From positions 231,089-270,560 of the forward strand of contig CP070630.1 of the NCBI GenBank assembly GCA_020356025.1: a stretch of DNA of 39,472 bases, read 5' to 3'. Shown in pieces: positions 30,985-39,472 of the stretch (position 1 is its first letter; the number at the start of each line of letters is the position of its first letter). The DNA is from Dehalococcoidia bacterium. Its GTDB lineage: Bacteria; Chloroflexota; Dehalococcoidia; SM23-28-2. The notes under the pieces were generated by a model. The model saw only the letters and a program-made list of their open reading frames with translations, searched no databases and was not told the DNA's origin. The position numbers were made by a program, and so were the translations under genes.

Positions 30985-32172
30985 ATGCGCATAATTCTTT
31001 TCACTGGCAAGGGCGGGGTAGGCAAGACCACCATGGCAGCCGCCACTGCCTTGCGTGCGTCGCAGCTAGGCCATCGCACCGTCGTCCTAAGCACCGACGT
31101 CGCGCATAGCCTGGCCGACTCCTTCGACTTGCCCCTGGGGTCTGAGCCTGTGCCTATCGGTGCCAACCTGTGGGGCCAGGAGACCGACGTCTACTACAAC
31201 CTGGAGAAGTACTGGGGCACGGTGCAGCAGTGGCTAAGGGCGCTTCTCGCCTGGCGCGGCCTGGACGAGCTGGTGGCGGACGAAGTGGCTACTCTGCCGG
31301 GCATGGACGAGCTCTCCAACCTCCTGTGGATCAACGATCACTATGCCAGTGGCCGCTACGACGTGATCATCGTGGATTGCGCTCCCACCGGCGAGACCCT
31401 CAGGCTGCTAAGCTTCCCCGACATCGCCGGCTGGTGGGTGGAGAAGATCCTGCCCATCCATCGGCGGATGGTGAAGGTGGTCCGGCCGATGGTGCGGCCC
31501 TTCAGCGATATCCCTCTGCCGACGGACGAGGTGTACGGGGCTGGGGAAGACCTTTTCCGACGTCTGGAGGAGCTGCGGGTCCTTCTGAGCAGCCTCGATG
31601 AGACATCGGTGCGTCTGGTTCTCAATCCGGAGAAGATGGTGATCAAGGAGGCCCAGCGCACGTTCACCTATCTCAACCTGTACGGCTACGCGACCGATGC
31701 CGTGATCTGTAATCGGCTCATTCCTGAGGAGGTGGAGGATCGCTACTTCCAGAGCTGGAAGACGGCTCAGGAGCAGTACTTCCGCCTTATCCAGGAGTGC
31801 TTCTCTCCTCTGCCGCTCTTGACAGCGCCCCTGATGGAGCAGGAGGTGGTGGGTCTGGAGATGCTAGAGCAGATGGCGGCCGCCCTCTACGACGATAAGG
31901 ATCCCACCCAGCTCTTCTTCCGCGGCCCTGTCCAGGAGGTGACGAATGAGGACGGGCGATATGTGCTGACTATCGCTCTTCCGTTCGTCAGCAAGGAGGA
32001 ACTTTCGCTGACGCGGTCAGGGGACGAGCTCACGATCAACGTGGGGAGCCTCAGGCGCAGCATCATCCTGCCGCGCATGCTCCACGGCCTGAGCACGCTG
32101 GGGGCCAAGTTCGAGGGGGACAAGCTGCGCATCGCCTTCGGCGAGGCCTTGGAGGAGGAAGAGTCGGCGTGA
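30985..32172 (+). CDS. ArsA/GET3-like ATPase with C-terminal HSP20-like domain
   Basis: 395 residues. Deviant Walker A GKGGVGKTT (8-16), STDVAHSLADSFD (switch I), IIVDCAPTGETLRLLSFPD (switch II) and the ADP-contact stretch VICNRLIPEE match the ArsA/GET3 family. The last 80 or so residues (GRYVLTIALPFVSKEELSLTRSGDELTINVG) form an ArsA_HSP20-type alpha-crystallin domain. No arsenic genes (arsB, arsR, arsC) or metal-cysteine cluster are seen, so arsenite pumping is unlikely; a chaperone or membrane-protein targeting role is more plausible. ATG at 30985 matches the family start; the frame upstream is spurious. Convergent with the winged-helix gene. Confidence 0.9.
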   Translation: MRIILFTGKGGVGKTTMAAATALRASQLGHRTVVLSTDVAHSLADSFDLPLGSEPVPIGANLWGQETDVYYNLEKYWGTVQQWLRALLAWRGLDELVADEVATLPGMDELSNLLWINDHYASGRYDVIIVDCAPTGETLRLLSFPDIAGWWVEKILPIHRRMVKVVRPMVRPFSDIPLPTDEVYGAGEDLFRRLEELRVLLSSLDETSVRLVLNPEKMVIKEAQRTFTYLNLYGYATDAVICNRLIPEEVEDRYFQSWKTAQEQYFRLIQECFSPLPLLTAPLMEQEVVGLEMLEQMAAALYDDKDPTQLFFRGPVQEVTNEDGRYVLTIALPFVSKEELSLTRSGDELTINVGSLRRSIILPRMLHGLSTLGAKFEGDKLRIAFGEALEEEESA

Positions 32173-32217
32173 TCGGCAGGATGGGCGAATAGCTGGTGTG
32201 GCAGTGCCAATTGGATG

Positions 32218-32508
32218 CTAGGGAGCCTGGGCTGCGTCGCAGATGATCTTGCCAACGTCCACTACCGTAACCTGGCCGTAGACCGGATGGCTCAGGATGG
32301 CTTCCCGATTGAGGGTGTAGGCGTTTCGCCGGCCCACCTTGCGCTTGCGGATGAAGCGATCCTGCTCCAGCTCCCGCACGATCTGATAGACGGCCCGCTC
32401 CGTTAGTCCTGTGCTCAGGGCGATCTCTCGCAGGGTAGCCTGAGAGTTCTGGACGATGTGGAGGATCACCAGGCCGTGGTTGCTGAGAAAGTTCCATTTC
32501 TTGGGCAT
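32218..32508 (-). CDS. Small winged-helix transcriptional regulator
   Basis: 96 residues. The pattern NHGLVILHIVQNSQATLREIALSTGLTERAVYQIVRELEQDRFIRKRKVGRRN is a MarR/ArsR-type winged helix: LREIALSTGLTERAVYQIV is the helix-turn-helix and RKRKVGRRNAY the wing. It ends with a short tail DVGKIICDA. It has no visible ligand domain. ATG at 32508 with GGTGAG upstream. It might control the AT-rich promoter region to its right or another target; no operator can be assigned by sequence alone. Confidence 0.85.
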   Translation of the reverse strand: MPKKWNFLSNHGLVILHIVQNSQATLREIALSTGLTERAVYQIVRELEQDRFIRKRKVGRRNAYTLNREAILSHPVYGQVTVVDVGKIICDAAQAP

Positions 32509-32750
32509 AGCCTACTCACCCTTCCCTAGAGGCGAAGCGTCCGCTTCGCTTCTGCTCTTGAGCGCCTCTGGACGGCCGGCCGCTAGCGTCCCCAGAGCCC
32601 CAAATAGTGGGGCTGCAGCCAGGGAACGGGTGAGGCGCTGCCCGAGGAGGACATCCCCGTTCACTGAATGGGCGGCATGATTGAGAGCCATAGGTTTGGT
32701 CATGTCCCCGCCATTCGGCCAAGATTTTTTACCATTTTTTATCATAGGTA

Positions 32751-32779
32751 TTGACAAGTGGTGAAATGGCTGCTATTGT
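32751..32779 (+). promoter_or_regulatory. Promoter in the AT-rich region, probably for the sigma factor
   Basis: TTGACA (32751-32756), 17-base spacer, TATTGT (32774-32779). It would give a leader of about 195 bases before the sigma-factor gene. Confidence 0.7.
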
Positions 32780-32787
32780 TGTTAGGT

Positions 32788-32813
32788 CAATATAGATTTC
32801 CAATTCTATATTG
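32788..32813. promoter_or_regulatory. Inverted-repeat operator candidate
   Basis: CAATATAGA and TCTATATTG form a perfect 9-bp inverted repeat with an 8-base centre, placed at about +2 to +27 of the promoter at 32751-32779. Typical size and position for a repressor site. The regulator is unknown; the winged-helix protein at 32218-32508 is a candidate by proximity. Confidence 0.6.
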
Positions 32814-32983
32814 GCATGGTAAAAGAGTCATATTAGTGCCCTAATAATTGTCTAGGAGAGCCAAAGTCGTTGCTCTCATTATGCAGAAAGAATACGGCTA
32901 TTGTCTAGTGGCCCAGTTCTATAGAAAGGCTTCTAGGAAGCGCAATCGGGATTTTTGGATGACAGGATAGGGGGAAACGGCAC

Positions 32984-33544
32984 TTGAGAAGTGTCGACGT
33001 ACACGAGCCTCTCAGTCGGCCGGGGGACGTGAGCGTCGGGGAGCGCATCTTTCAGGACTTTGCCGAGCGCTACCGTCAGTACTTCCCGCGAGTGTTCGCC
33101 TATGTGTACGGGCGAATACGGGACGTCCAAGCAGCCGAGGACATAGCATCAGAGGTCTTCGAGAGGGCTTTCGTTAAGGCCGAGACCCTTCGGCACGAAG
33201 AAGCCTTCGGCACCTGGCTGTTCACCATCGCTAGAAACCTCCTGATCTCCTACTGCCGCAAACGCAGCCGCTTTGGCGGCCCAGTCAACAGTGATCTGAT
33301 AGACTCCTTGCCGGGGGAAGATGTCCCTGAGGATAGTTATCTAGAGCGCGAGGAAGTGGCCAAGATTATGGGCCATGTCCGGCGCTTCCCGCGGAGGGAG
33401 CAGGACATCATCGCCCTGAAGTTCGATGCTGAGCTGACGAACGTGCAGATCGCCGGGATAATGAACCTGAGCGAAAGCAACGTGCGGGTCATCCTCTGCC
33501 GCACGCTGCAAAAGCTAAGGAAGATTCTTCAGGAAGAAGCCTAG
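32984..33544 (+). CDS. ECF-type RNA polymerase sigma factor
   Basis: Up to 186 residues. Region 2 (RYRQYFPRVFAYVYGRIRDVQAAEDIASEVFERAF, with the WLFTIARNLLISYCRKR region 2.4 end) and region 4 (FPRREQDIIALKFDAELTNVQIAGIMNLSESNVRVILCRTLQKLRK) are complete; no region 3, so it is an extracytoplasmic-function type. The start is TTG at 32984 with GGGGGA upstream; GTG at 33029 is an alternative. No anti-sigma gene or transmembrane partner lies beside it, which is unusual for ECFs: control may be transcriptional through the unusual upstream region, or its anti-sigma may be elsewhere. Its regulon is unknown. Confidence 0.92.
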   Translation: MRSVDVHEPLSRPGDVSVGERIFQDFAERYRQYFPRVFAYVYGRIRDVQAAEDIASEVFERAFVKAETLRHEEAFGTWLFTIARNLLISYCRKRSRFGGPVNSDLIDSLPGEDVPEDSYLEREEVAKIMGHVRRFPRREQDIIALKFDAELTNVQIAGIMNLSESNVRVILCRTLQKLRKILQEEA

Positions 33545-33635
33545 CTCGCCTCTCCAGAGGCAAACCGGAAGGCCATAGACCTTTCGTCCTCAGGCTGAAT
33601 CGCCCATCAGGTATGCCCCAGCATGGCGTTGTGCG

Positions 33636-34424
33636 TTAGGCCGCCGCAAGTTGGCGGACGCGCTCCACGAGCATCGGCAGGGAGGTGCCCGCCAGCGTCC
33701 GCAGGATGATATCGCACAGGGGGGTCAGGGCCGTCTCGTTGGGGTTGACCTCGATGAGCTTGCCGCCAGCCATTTTCACGTCCTGGGGGAAGCCGGCCGC
33801 CGGATACACTGTCCCCGAGGTGCCTACAAGGAGCATGCAGGTGCACATGCGGGACTGGCGGATGCACTCCTCCAGGGCGTCGTGGGGTATGGGCTCGCCG
33901 AACATCACGGTGTCGCTCTTCACCATGCCGCCGCACTCGGGGCACTTGGGGGGCAGTTCCTCGACGGTGAACTCGTCGATGGGCCAGCGGGTATTGCAGC
34001 CGATGCAGCGCAGCTTCACGCGGCTGCCGTGGATCTCGGTGATGGCCGTACTACCTGCCTCCTGGTGGAGGTTGTCGATGTTCTGGGTGATGATGTGCTG
34101 AAGCTGGCCCATTTGCTCCAGCTCGGCCAGGGCGTAGTGGCCGGGGTTGGGCCGGGCCTGGTCGAGGGCATCGATGAGTTCCTGCAAGGGGCCGGTGCCG
34201 CTCATCCTCTCCTCCCACCACTTCTTGGGGTCGCGCATGAAGCTCTGGTAGCCCAGCATGTCCGGTTCGCCGTACTTGGTCCAGAGGCCGCCTGGCCCTC
34301 GAAAGGGAGGGATGCCGCTCTCCACCGAGTGGCCTGCCCCCACCAGGGCCACCACGTGGCTGGAGTCCACCACCAGGTGGGCGGCCTCCTCTACGAGTTC
34401 CTCCAGTAGCTCTTCGCTGGTCAT
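33636..34424 (-). CDS. Sir2-family NAD-dependent protein deacylase
   Basis: 262 residues. NAD site GAGHSVESGIPPFRG (29-43; usual form GAGxSxESGIPxFR), TQNIDNLHQEAG (113-124) and catalytic His132 in IHGS are present. Four cysteines at 140, 143, 161, 164 make the structural zinc site. The common TQNIDGLH has N for G, a small variation. Sirtuins remove acyl groups from lysine and make nicotinamide and O-acyl-ADP-ribose. ATG at 34424 has AGGAG. It is 33 bases after yjbQ and probably co-transcribed with it. A GNAT acetyltransferase elsewhere in the window need not be its partner. Confidence 0.94.
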   Translation of the reverse strand: MTSEELLEELVEEAAHLVVDSSHVVALVGAGHSVESGIPPFRGPGGLWTKYGEPDMLGYQSFMRDPKKWWEERMSGTGPLQELIDALDQARPNPGHYALAELEQMGQLQHIITQNIDNLHQEAGSTAITEIHGSRVKLRCIGCNTRWPIDEFTVEELPPKCPECGGMVKSDTVMFGEPIPHDALEECIRQSRMCTCMLLVGTSGTVYPAAGFPQDVKMAGGKLIEVNPNETALTPLCDIILRTLAGTSLPMLVERVRQLAAA

Positions 34425-34457
34425 CTCTTTCTCCTGCGTCTCAGCGCCGGTCTGCCC

Positions 34458-34886
34458 TCACTGTGAGGCTTCGTCCGGGTCGGCGGCTTGGCTGGGGAGC
34501 ACCTGCACGAAGATGGTCCTGTCGCGCGGCCCATCGAACTCGCATAGGAAGACGCCCTGCCAGCGGCCCAGGGCCAGGCGCCCGTTATCGATGGGAACCA
34601 TCAGGGAGAGCCCCGTCAGGGTGGACTTGATGTGGGCGGGGGCATTGCCCTCTAGGTGGTGGTAGCTGCCTCTGCTAGGGACCAAGGTGTTCAGGCGGTC
34701 CAGGATGTCTCGTCCCACGGAGGGGTCGGCGTTCTCGTTGATGATGATGCCGGCAGTAGTGTGCGGCAGGTACAAATAGCAGACGCCTTCCTGGACGCCG
34801 CTGCGGCGGACGACGTCGTTGATCCTCTGGGTGATCTCCTCCAGTACTTCCTTGCCCCTGGTGAAAACGTTAATGTGCAATGGCAC
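34458..34886 (-). CDS. YjbQ/UPF0047 family protein (secondary thiamine-phosphate synthase type)
   Basis: 142 residues of the YjbQ family: [23 protein letters not shown], the conserved HTTAG and NENAD motifs, and [17 protein letters not shown], with three catalytic-type polar groups. E. coli YjbQ has weak thiamin-phosphate synthase activity when overproduced, giving the family's database name. It sits divergently next to thiD and close to the TPP operon, which makes a thiamine role more interesting. GTG at 34886 has AAGGAG. A perfect TATAAT lies at 34919-34924 on the minus strand, but no convincing -35 accompanies it. Confidence 0.93.
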   Translation of the reverse strand: MPLHINVFTRGKEVLEEITQRINDVVRRSGVQEGVCYLYLPHTTAGIIINENADPSVGRDILDRLNTLVPSRGSYHHLEGNAPAHIKSTLTGLSLMVPIDNGRLALGRWQGVFLCEFDGPRDRTIFVQVLPSQAADPDEASQ

Positions 34887-34960
34887 GATCCACGCTCCTT
34901 CCCCTTTTCCGCTGCCTCATTATAGCGTGAACTTCCCTTGTTGGCGCTAGCGTTGTTTTC

Positions 34961-34989
34961 TTGACGGCTGTGAAGCCGTCTGCTACGTT
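34961..34989 (+). promoter_or_regulatory. thiD promoter with embedded palindrome
   Basis: TTGACG (34961-34966), 17-base spacer, TACGTT (34984-34989), just before the ATG at 35004. A perfect 7-bp inverted repeat GACGGCT/AGCCGTC (34963-34980) with a 4-base centre runs from the -35 box through the spacer, a possible operator. Confidence 0.5.
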
Positions 34990-35003
34990 GCCGGCGAGAA
35001 GCC

Positions 35004-35807
35004 ATGAAGAAAACGGTCATGACGATCGCCGGCTCCGATTCGAGCGGCGGCGCCGGCATCCAAGCCGATCTCAAGACCTTCGCCGCTCTGGGCGTATACG
35101 GCACCTGCGCCATAACCGCCGTCACCGCTCAGGAGAGCACGGGGGTACAGGCCATCCACGAGCTTCCGTCAGAGCTGGTGGCCGCCCAGATCGATGCCGT
35201 CGTGCGGGACATGGGCGTCGACGCCGTGAAGACGGGGATGCTGGCCAATGCGGGGATCGTTCGTGTCGTGGCGGAGAGAGTGAGGCAGCATCGCCTGCCG
35301 AACCTGGTGGTCGATCCGGTGCTGGCCGCCAAGAGCGGCGACCCCCTGTTGAGGGAGGATGCTCTGAGCGTTCTCAGGGGGGAACTGCTCCCGCTGTGCA
35401 CTGTGGTCACGCCCAACATCCCAGAGGCGGAGGCGCTGGTGGGACGCCGCCTGAAGACGGATGAGGATCTGCAGGGGGCGGCGCAGGAGATAGCGGCGCT
35501 GGGGGCCAAGAACGTGGTGATCACCGGCGGGCATGCCTCGGGGCCGGAGGCGGTGGACCTGCTGTATGACGGCAAGGGCTTTTGGCACTTCTCGGAGCCG
35601 CGTCTGGCCACGAGCCACGGGCGAGGCGTGGGATGCACCTTCGCCTCGGCCATCGCCGTTCGGCTGGCACAGGGGGCTGACATCGAGGAGGCGGTGGGGA
35701 GCGCCAAGGAGTATGTGACGGCGACTCTGGAGCACGCCTTGGCTCTAGGGAAGGGGCCGGGGCCGGTGCATCACTTCTACGAGTGGTGGGAGGGCGGCGG
35801 TCGTTGA
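35004..35807 (+). CDS. thiD: Hydroxymethylpyrimidine (phosphate) kinase
   Basis: 267 residues. ThiD phosphorylates HMP and HMP-phosphate to HMP pyrophosphate, the pyrimidine half of thiamine. Hallmarks are [20 protein letters not shown] at the N-terminus, [18 protein letters not shown] and the catalytic anion hole/cysteine GVGCTFASA. The start ATG at 35004 matches the family N-terminus. It lies 230 bases before thiC, with its own promoter upstream; the TPP-riboswitch promoter begins in its last codons, so thiD may escape the riboswitch. Confidence 0.96.
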   Translation: MKKTVMTIAGSDSSGGAGIQADLKTFAALGVYGTCAITAVTAQESTGVQAIHELPSELVAAQIDAVVRDMGVDAVKTGMLANAGIVRVVAERVRQHRLPNLVVDPVLAAKSGDPLLREDALSVLRGELLPLCTVVTPNIPEAEALVGRRLKTDEDLQGAAQEIAALGAKNVVITGGHASGPEAVDLLYDGKGFWHFSEPRLATSHGRGVGCTFASAIAVRLAQGADIEEAVGSAKEYVTATLEHALALGKGPGPVHHFYEWWEGGGR

Positions 35808-35832
35808 CTTTGGCTCGCCTGCATGCTAATCT
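35804..35832 (+). promoter_or_regulatory. Promoter of the TPP-riboswitch operon
   Basis: TTGACT (35804-35809), 17-base spacer, TAATCT (35827-35832). The -35 box overlaps the thiD stop codon. Transcription would begin near 35839. Confidence 0.75.
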
Positions 35833-35851
35833 GAAAGTGCAAACTGAATAG

Positions 35852-37398
<1,547 letters not shown>

Positions 37399-37426
37399 AG
37401 GTTCGGACAGAAAGGGAACCGTCGCC

Positions 37427-38215
37427 ATGGAAGACTATCTGGAGATCGCTGGCAAGAAGTTTCGCTCTCGCCTGATGGCGGGCACGGGGAAGTACCGCAG
37501 CACCGAGGAGATGCTGGGCGCGCTTGAGGCCTCGGGGACGGAGATCGTGACGGTGGCCATCCGCCGCCTGAACCTGGACAACCCCAAGGAGAAGACCCTC
37601 CTGGACCTCATCGACTGGAGCAAGTACACGATCCTGCCTAATACCGCCGGTTGTCGCACGGTGGAGGAGGCCCTGCTGACGGCCCGCCTGGCGCGCGAGG
37701 TTACCGGCTCCGACTGGATCAAGCTGGAGGTGATCCCCGATCCCAAGTACCTCCTTCCCGACGCGGCGGGCACGCTGGAGGCGGCTCAGGTGCTCATCGG
37801 CGAGGGCTTCAGCGTCTTGCCTTACATACACGCCGACCCCATCCTGGCCCGTCGCCTGGAGGAGGGGTGTTGCGCCACTGTGATGCCGCTGGGCTCGCCT
37901 ATCGGCTCTGGACGGGGCATCTTCACGCTGGAGGAGATCCAGATAATCGTGGAGGAGGCGAAGGTGCCGGTGGTGGTGGACGCCGGCCTGGGGGTGCCCT
38001 CCGACGTCTCTCTGGCGATGGAGGTCGGGGCCGACGCGGTGCTGGTCAATACGGCTATCGCCGAGGCGAAAAACCCTACCCTGATGGCCGAGGCCTTCCG
38101 TCTGGGGGCGGAGGCCGGACGGCGGGCGTATCTGGCAGGACGCATCGCCAAGAAGGCATACGCGTCCGCCAGCAGCCCGATCGAGGGCGTGGCGCGGCCG
38201 GCCGCTGGTTCCTGA
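37427..38215 (+). CDS. thiG: Thiazole synthase
   Basis: 262 residues. ThiG assembles thiazole phosphate from deoxyxylulose-phosphate, dehydroglycine and ThiS-thiocarboxylate. [13 protein letters not shown] holds the lysine that forms the imine; [37 protein letters not shown] and [28 protein letters not shown] (in parts) are hallmarks. ATG at 37427 has AAAGGG. Its stop overlaps the thiE start by one base (TGATG), and 28 bases separate it from thiC. Confidence 0.96.
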   Translation: MEDYLEIAGKKFRSRLMAGTGKYRSTEEMLGALEASGTEIVTVAIRRLNLDNPKEKTLLDLIDWSKYTILPNTAGCRTVEEALLTARLAREVTGSDWIKLEVIPDPKYLLPDAAGTLEAAQVLIGEGFSVLPYIHADPILARRLEEGCCATVMPLGSPIGSGRGIFTLEEIQIIVEEAKVPVVVDAGLGVPSDVSLAMEVGADAVLVNTAIAEAKNPTLMAEAFRLGAEAGRRAYLAGRIAKKAYASASSPIEGVARPAAGS

Positions 38216-38865
38216 TGAAGCTGCCCATCCCCTGTCTGGCCCTTATCACCGACCGCCGCCTGTGCGAGCGCCTATCGCTGGAGGAGGCGGTGGCGCGAGC
38301 GATCGGTGGGGGGATCAACGTGGTGCAACTACGGGAGAAGGACCTAGCCGCGGCCGAACTTGTGCCTCTGGCCGACCGCCTGCGGGCGATAACGCGGGAC
38401 AAGGCTCTTCTAATCGTGAACAGCCATCTGGATGTAGCGCTGATCTGCGGCGCCGACGGCGTTCATCTGCCGGAAAGGGGCCCGTCGGTGGCGGCGACCC
38501 GCCGTCTGGCGGGGAATGGCCTCATCATCGGGCGCTCCGTGCATAGCGTGGAGGAGGCGGTGAAAGCCGAGGAGGAGGGCGCGGACTATGTGCAGGTGGG
38601 GGCCATCTTTCCCACCCGCTCTCACCCCGGCCCTCCCCCTGGGACAGGGCTCCTCGAGAGCGTCGCCGCCAGGGTGAGCATCCCTATTGTGGCCGTGGGC
38701 GGCATCACCGCCCGCAATGTGGGCGAGGTGATGCAGGCAGGGGCCAGAGGCGCCGCGGTCATCTCGGCTATCCTGGGCTCGCCCTCGCCCGGAGCGGCGG
38801 CGCGGCGGCTGGCTGAGGCGATGGTCGAAGCGGCGGCAGTGCCTGCCCGGAGGATGAGGACGTGA
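38215..38865 (+). CDS. thiE: Thiamine-phosphate synthase
   Basis: 216 residues. ThiE joins HMP-pyrophosphate and thiazole phosphate to thiamine phosphate. The TIM-barrel signature VVQLREKDL, LLIVNSHLDVAL, GADGVHLPE, GRSVHS, FPTRSHPG and VAVGGITARNV are all in place. ATG at 38215 overlaps the thiG stop. The stop overlaps the thiS start (GTGA). It has the expected neighbours and overlaps, so the operon is tightly coupled. Confidence 0.96.
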   Translation: MKLPIPCLALITDRRLCERLSLEEAVARAIGGGINVVQLREKDLAAAELVPLADRLRAITRDKALLIVNSHLDVALICGADGVHLPERGPSVAATRRLAGNGLIIGRSVHSVEEAVKAEEEGADYVQVGAIFPTRSHPGPPPGTGLLESVAARVSIPIVAVGGITARNVGEVMQAGARGAAVISAILGSPSPGAAARRLAEAMVEAAAVPARRMRT

Positions 38866-39065
38866 TCACTCTTACTGTGAACGGCGAGAAGCGAAAGCTG
38901 GAGGGGCCGGTCAAGCTTACCGCCTTCCTGGAGACCCTCGACTTCAATCCCCGCTACGTGGCCGTGGCCCACAACGGGACCGTGCTCCAGCGCAAGAAGT
39001 GGGCGGAGGTCGTCCTTCAGGACGGCGACGTGCTGGAGATCGTGCGCATGGTAGGGGGAGGCTAG
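38862..39065 (+). CDS. thiS: Sulfur carrier protein ThiS
   Basis: 67 residues, ubiquitin-like fold. Begins MITLTVNGEKRKL (GTG start) and ends in VGGG, giving the C-terminal Gly-Gly that ThiF adenylates and that becomes a thiocarboxylate, the sulfur donor for ThiG. The body FLETLDFNPRYVAVAHNGTVLQRKKW is typical. It overlaps thiE by 4 bases. ThiF is not in the window and must be supplied elsewhere or by the unseen rest of the operon. Confidence 0.95.
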   Translation: MITLTVNGEKRKLEGPVKLTAFLETLDFNPRYVAVAHNGTVLQRKKWAEVVLQDGDVLEIVRMVGGG

Positions 39066-39075
39066 GGCTTTTTTC

Positions 39076-39472
39076 ATGGCAGCTCGCGACGTGATCATCG
39101 TTGGCGGTGGCGTTATTGGCTGCGCCATCGCCTACTATTTGTCTGAGGCAGGCGTACGGGTGACCATCCTCGAGCGGGAGGAGGTCGGCGGCGAGGCGTC
39201 GGGGGCGTCGGCGGGCATCCTGGCCCCGCTGGAGCTGTCCGTGGAGCAGGGCCCTCTCCTGAACCTTTGCCTGGCCGGCATGCAACTCCATCCCTCGCTC
39301 GCCGACAGCCTGGGCGAGCAAACGGACATCGATGTCGAGTACCTGCGTTCGGGCATCCTGCGGGTGGCCCTCAGTGACGAGGACGTCGCCGATCTTCATG
39401 CTGTTGTGGAACGCCAACGGCCTCAGGGCGCGATGCAGTGGGTGGATGCAGAGGCGCTGCGGCGGCTGGAGC
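39076..39472 (+). CDS. thiO: Glycine oxidase ThiO (N-terminal part, cut by window edge)
   Basis: 132 codons to the edge. Starts MAARDVIIVGGGVIGCAIAYYL, the FAD dinucleotide-binding GxGxxG of the DAO family, then LEREEVGGEASGASAGIL, the GASG/AGIL motif common to glycine oxidases. ThiO makes dehydroglycine with oxygen, in place of the oxygen-independent ThiH, which suggests an at least partly aerobic organism. Starts 10 bases after thiS with no strong ribosome site. The 3' part lies outside. Confidence 0.93.
   Translation, partial: MAARDVIIVGGGVIGCAIAYYLSEAGVRVTILEREEVGGEASGASAGILAPLELSVEQGPLLNLCLAGMQLHPSLADSLGEQTDIDVEYLRSGILRVALSDEDVADLHAVVERQRPQGAMQWVDAEALRRLE

Larger units (their letters stand above)
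32509..32983. other. AT-rich regulatory intergenic region before the sigma factor
   Basis: 475 bases with no good gene. The left part holds palindromes (GCGAAGCG/CGCTTCGC at 32532-32549; AGCCCC/GGGGCT near 32596-32615). From about 32720 to 32930 it is strikingly AT-rich against the high-GC window, with a consensus promoter at 32751-32779, a perfect 9-bp inverted repeat at 32788-32813 and a 9-base direct repeat ATTGTCTAG at 32847-32855 and 32900-32908. A 63-codon minus frame (32512-32703) lacks support. Confidence 0.7.

Noticed and set aside
32512-32757. Open frame of up to 81 codons (minus) just before the winged-helix gene
   Set aside because: Passes through palindromes, has no convincing ribosome site and resembles no family; left as intergenic.

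Overview
High-GC bacterial chromosome segment, most likely from a Chloroflexota member (Dehalococcoidia-like). This placement is an inference from gene content and style: a LexA with a GAAC-N4-GTTC box, many small zinc-ribbon proteins, frequent GTG/TTG starts, lipoproteins and a Tat-type solute-binding protein. It is not a phylogenetic result. No insertion sequence, prophage or CRISPR array was seen. The window is ordinary chromosome, unusually rich in readable RNA regulation: four riboswitches (SAM-I, c-di-AMP/ydaO, cobalamin, TPP), each with its own sigma70-type promoter and a downstream terminator hairpin, plus a selenocysteine tRNA.

Left part (1-7.9 kb, minus strand): a SAM-riboswitch operon, mtnA-mtnP-GNAT-ahcY-metK, covering methionine salvage and the SAM cycle. 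It runs on with almost no gaps into a sugar nucleotidyltransferase and a phosphohexomutase cut by the window edge. Upstream lies a lipoprotein gene. From 8.1 kb on the plus strand come an M20 amidohydrolase, plsX, an odd thioredoxin whose CGPC motif reads SGPC, and selC (tRNA-Sec). A membrane diguanylate cyclase (minus), holA (plus), and lexA (minus) divergent from a fumarylacetoacetase-family hydrolase follow. The two divergent promoters share one -35 box.

Middle (14.8-24.4 kb): a small hypothetical gene, and a MarR-RND efflux operon with an inverted-repeat operator over its -10 box. Next is a 68-residue zinc-ribbon gene sitting alone behind a c-di-AMP riboswitch and terminator. Then comes a peptide-type ABC importer (two permeases and a Tat lipoprotein receptor, no ATPases) and an SDR lacking the YxxxK motif.

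Right part (24.4-39.5 kb): paired palindromes with a shared loop sequence, then a cobalamin-riboswitch operon, btuF-btuC-btuD-cobO-rhomboid, for corrinoid import and adenosylation. After it come small zinc-binding proteins, an S49 peptidase, an ArsA-like ATPase, a winged-helix regulator, and an AT-rich regulatory stretch leading to a lone ECF sigma factor. The last block is a sirtuin, YjbQ, thiD, and a TPP-riboswitch operon thiC-thiG-thiE-thiS-thiO running off the right edge.

The strongest leads are the zinc-ribbon gene behind the c-di-AMP riboswitch, the mono-cysteine thioredoxin created by three T-to-A-type codon differences, the non-methionine genes in the SAM operon, and the AT-rich control region of the sigma factor. 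No wholly new multi-gene system could be demonstrated from sequence alone.
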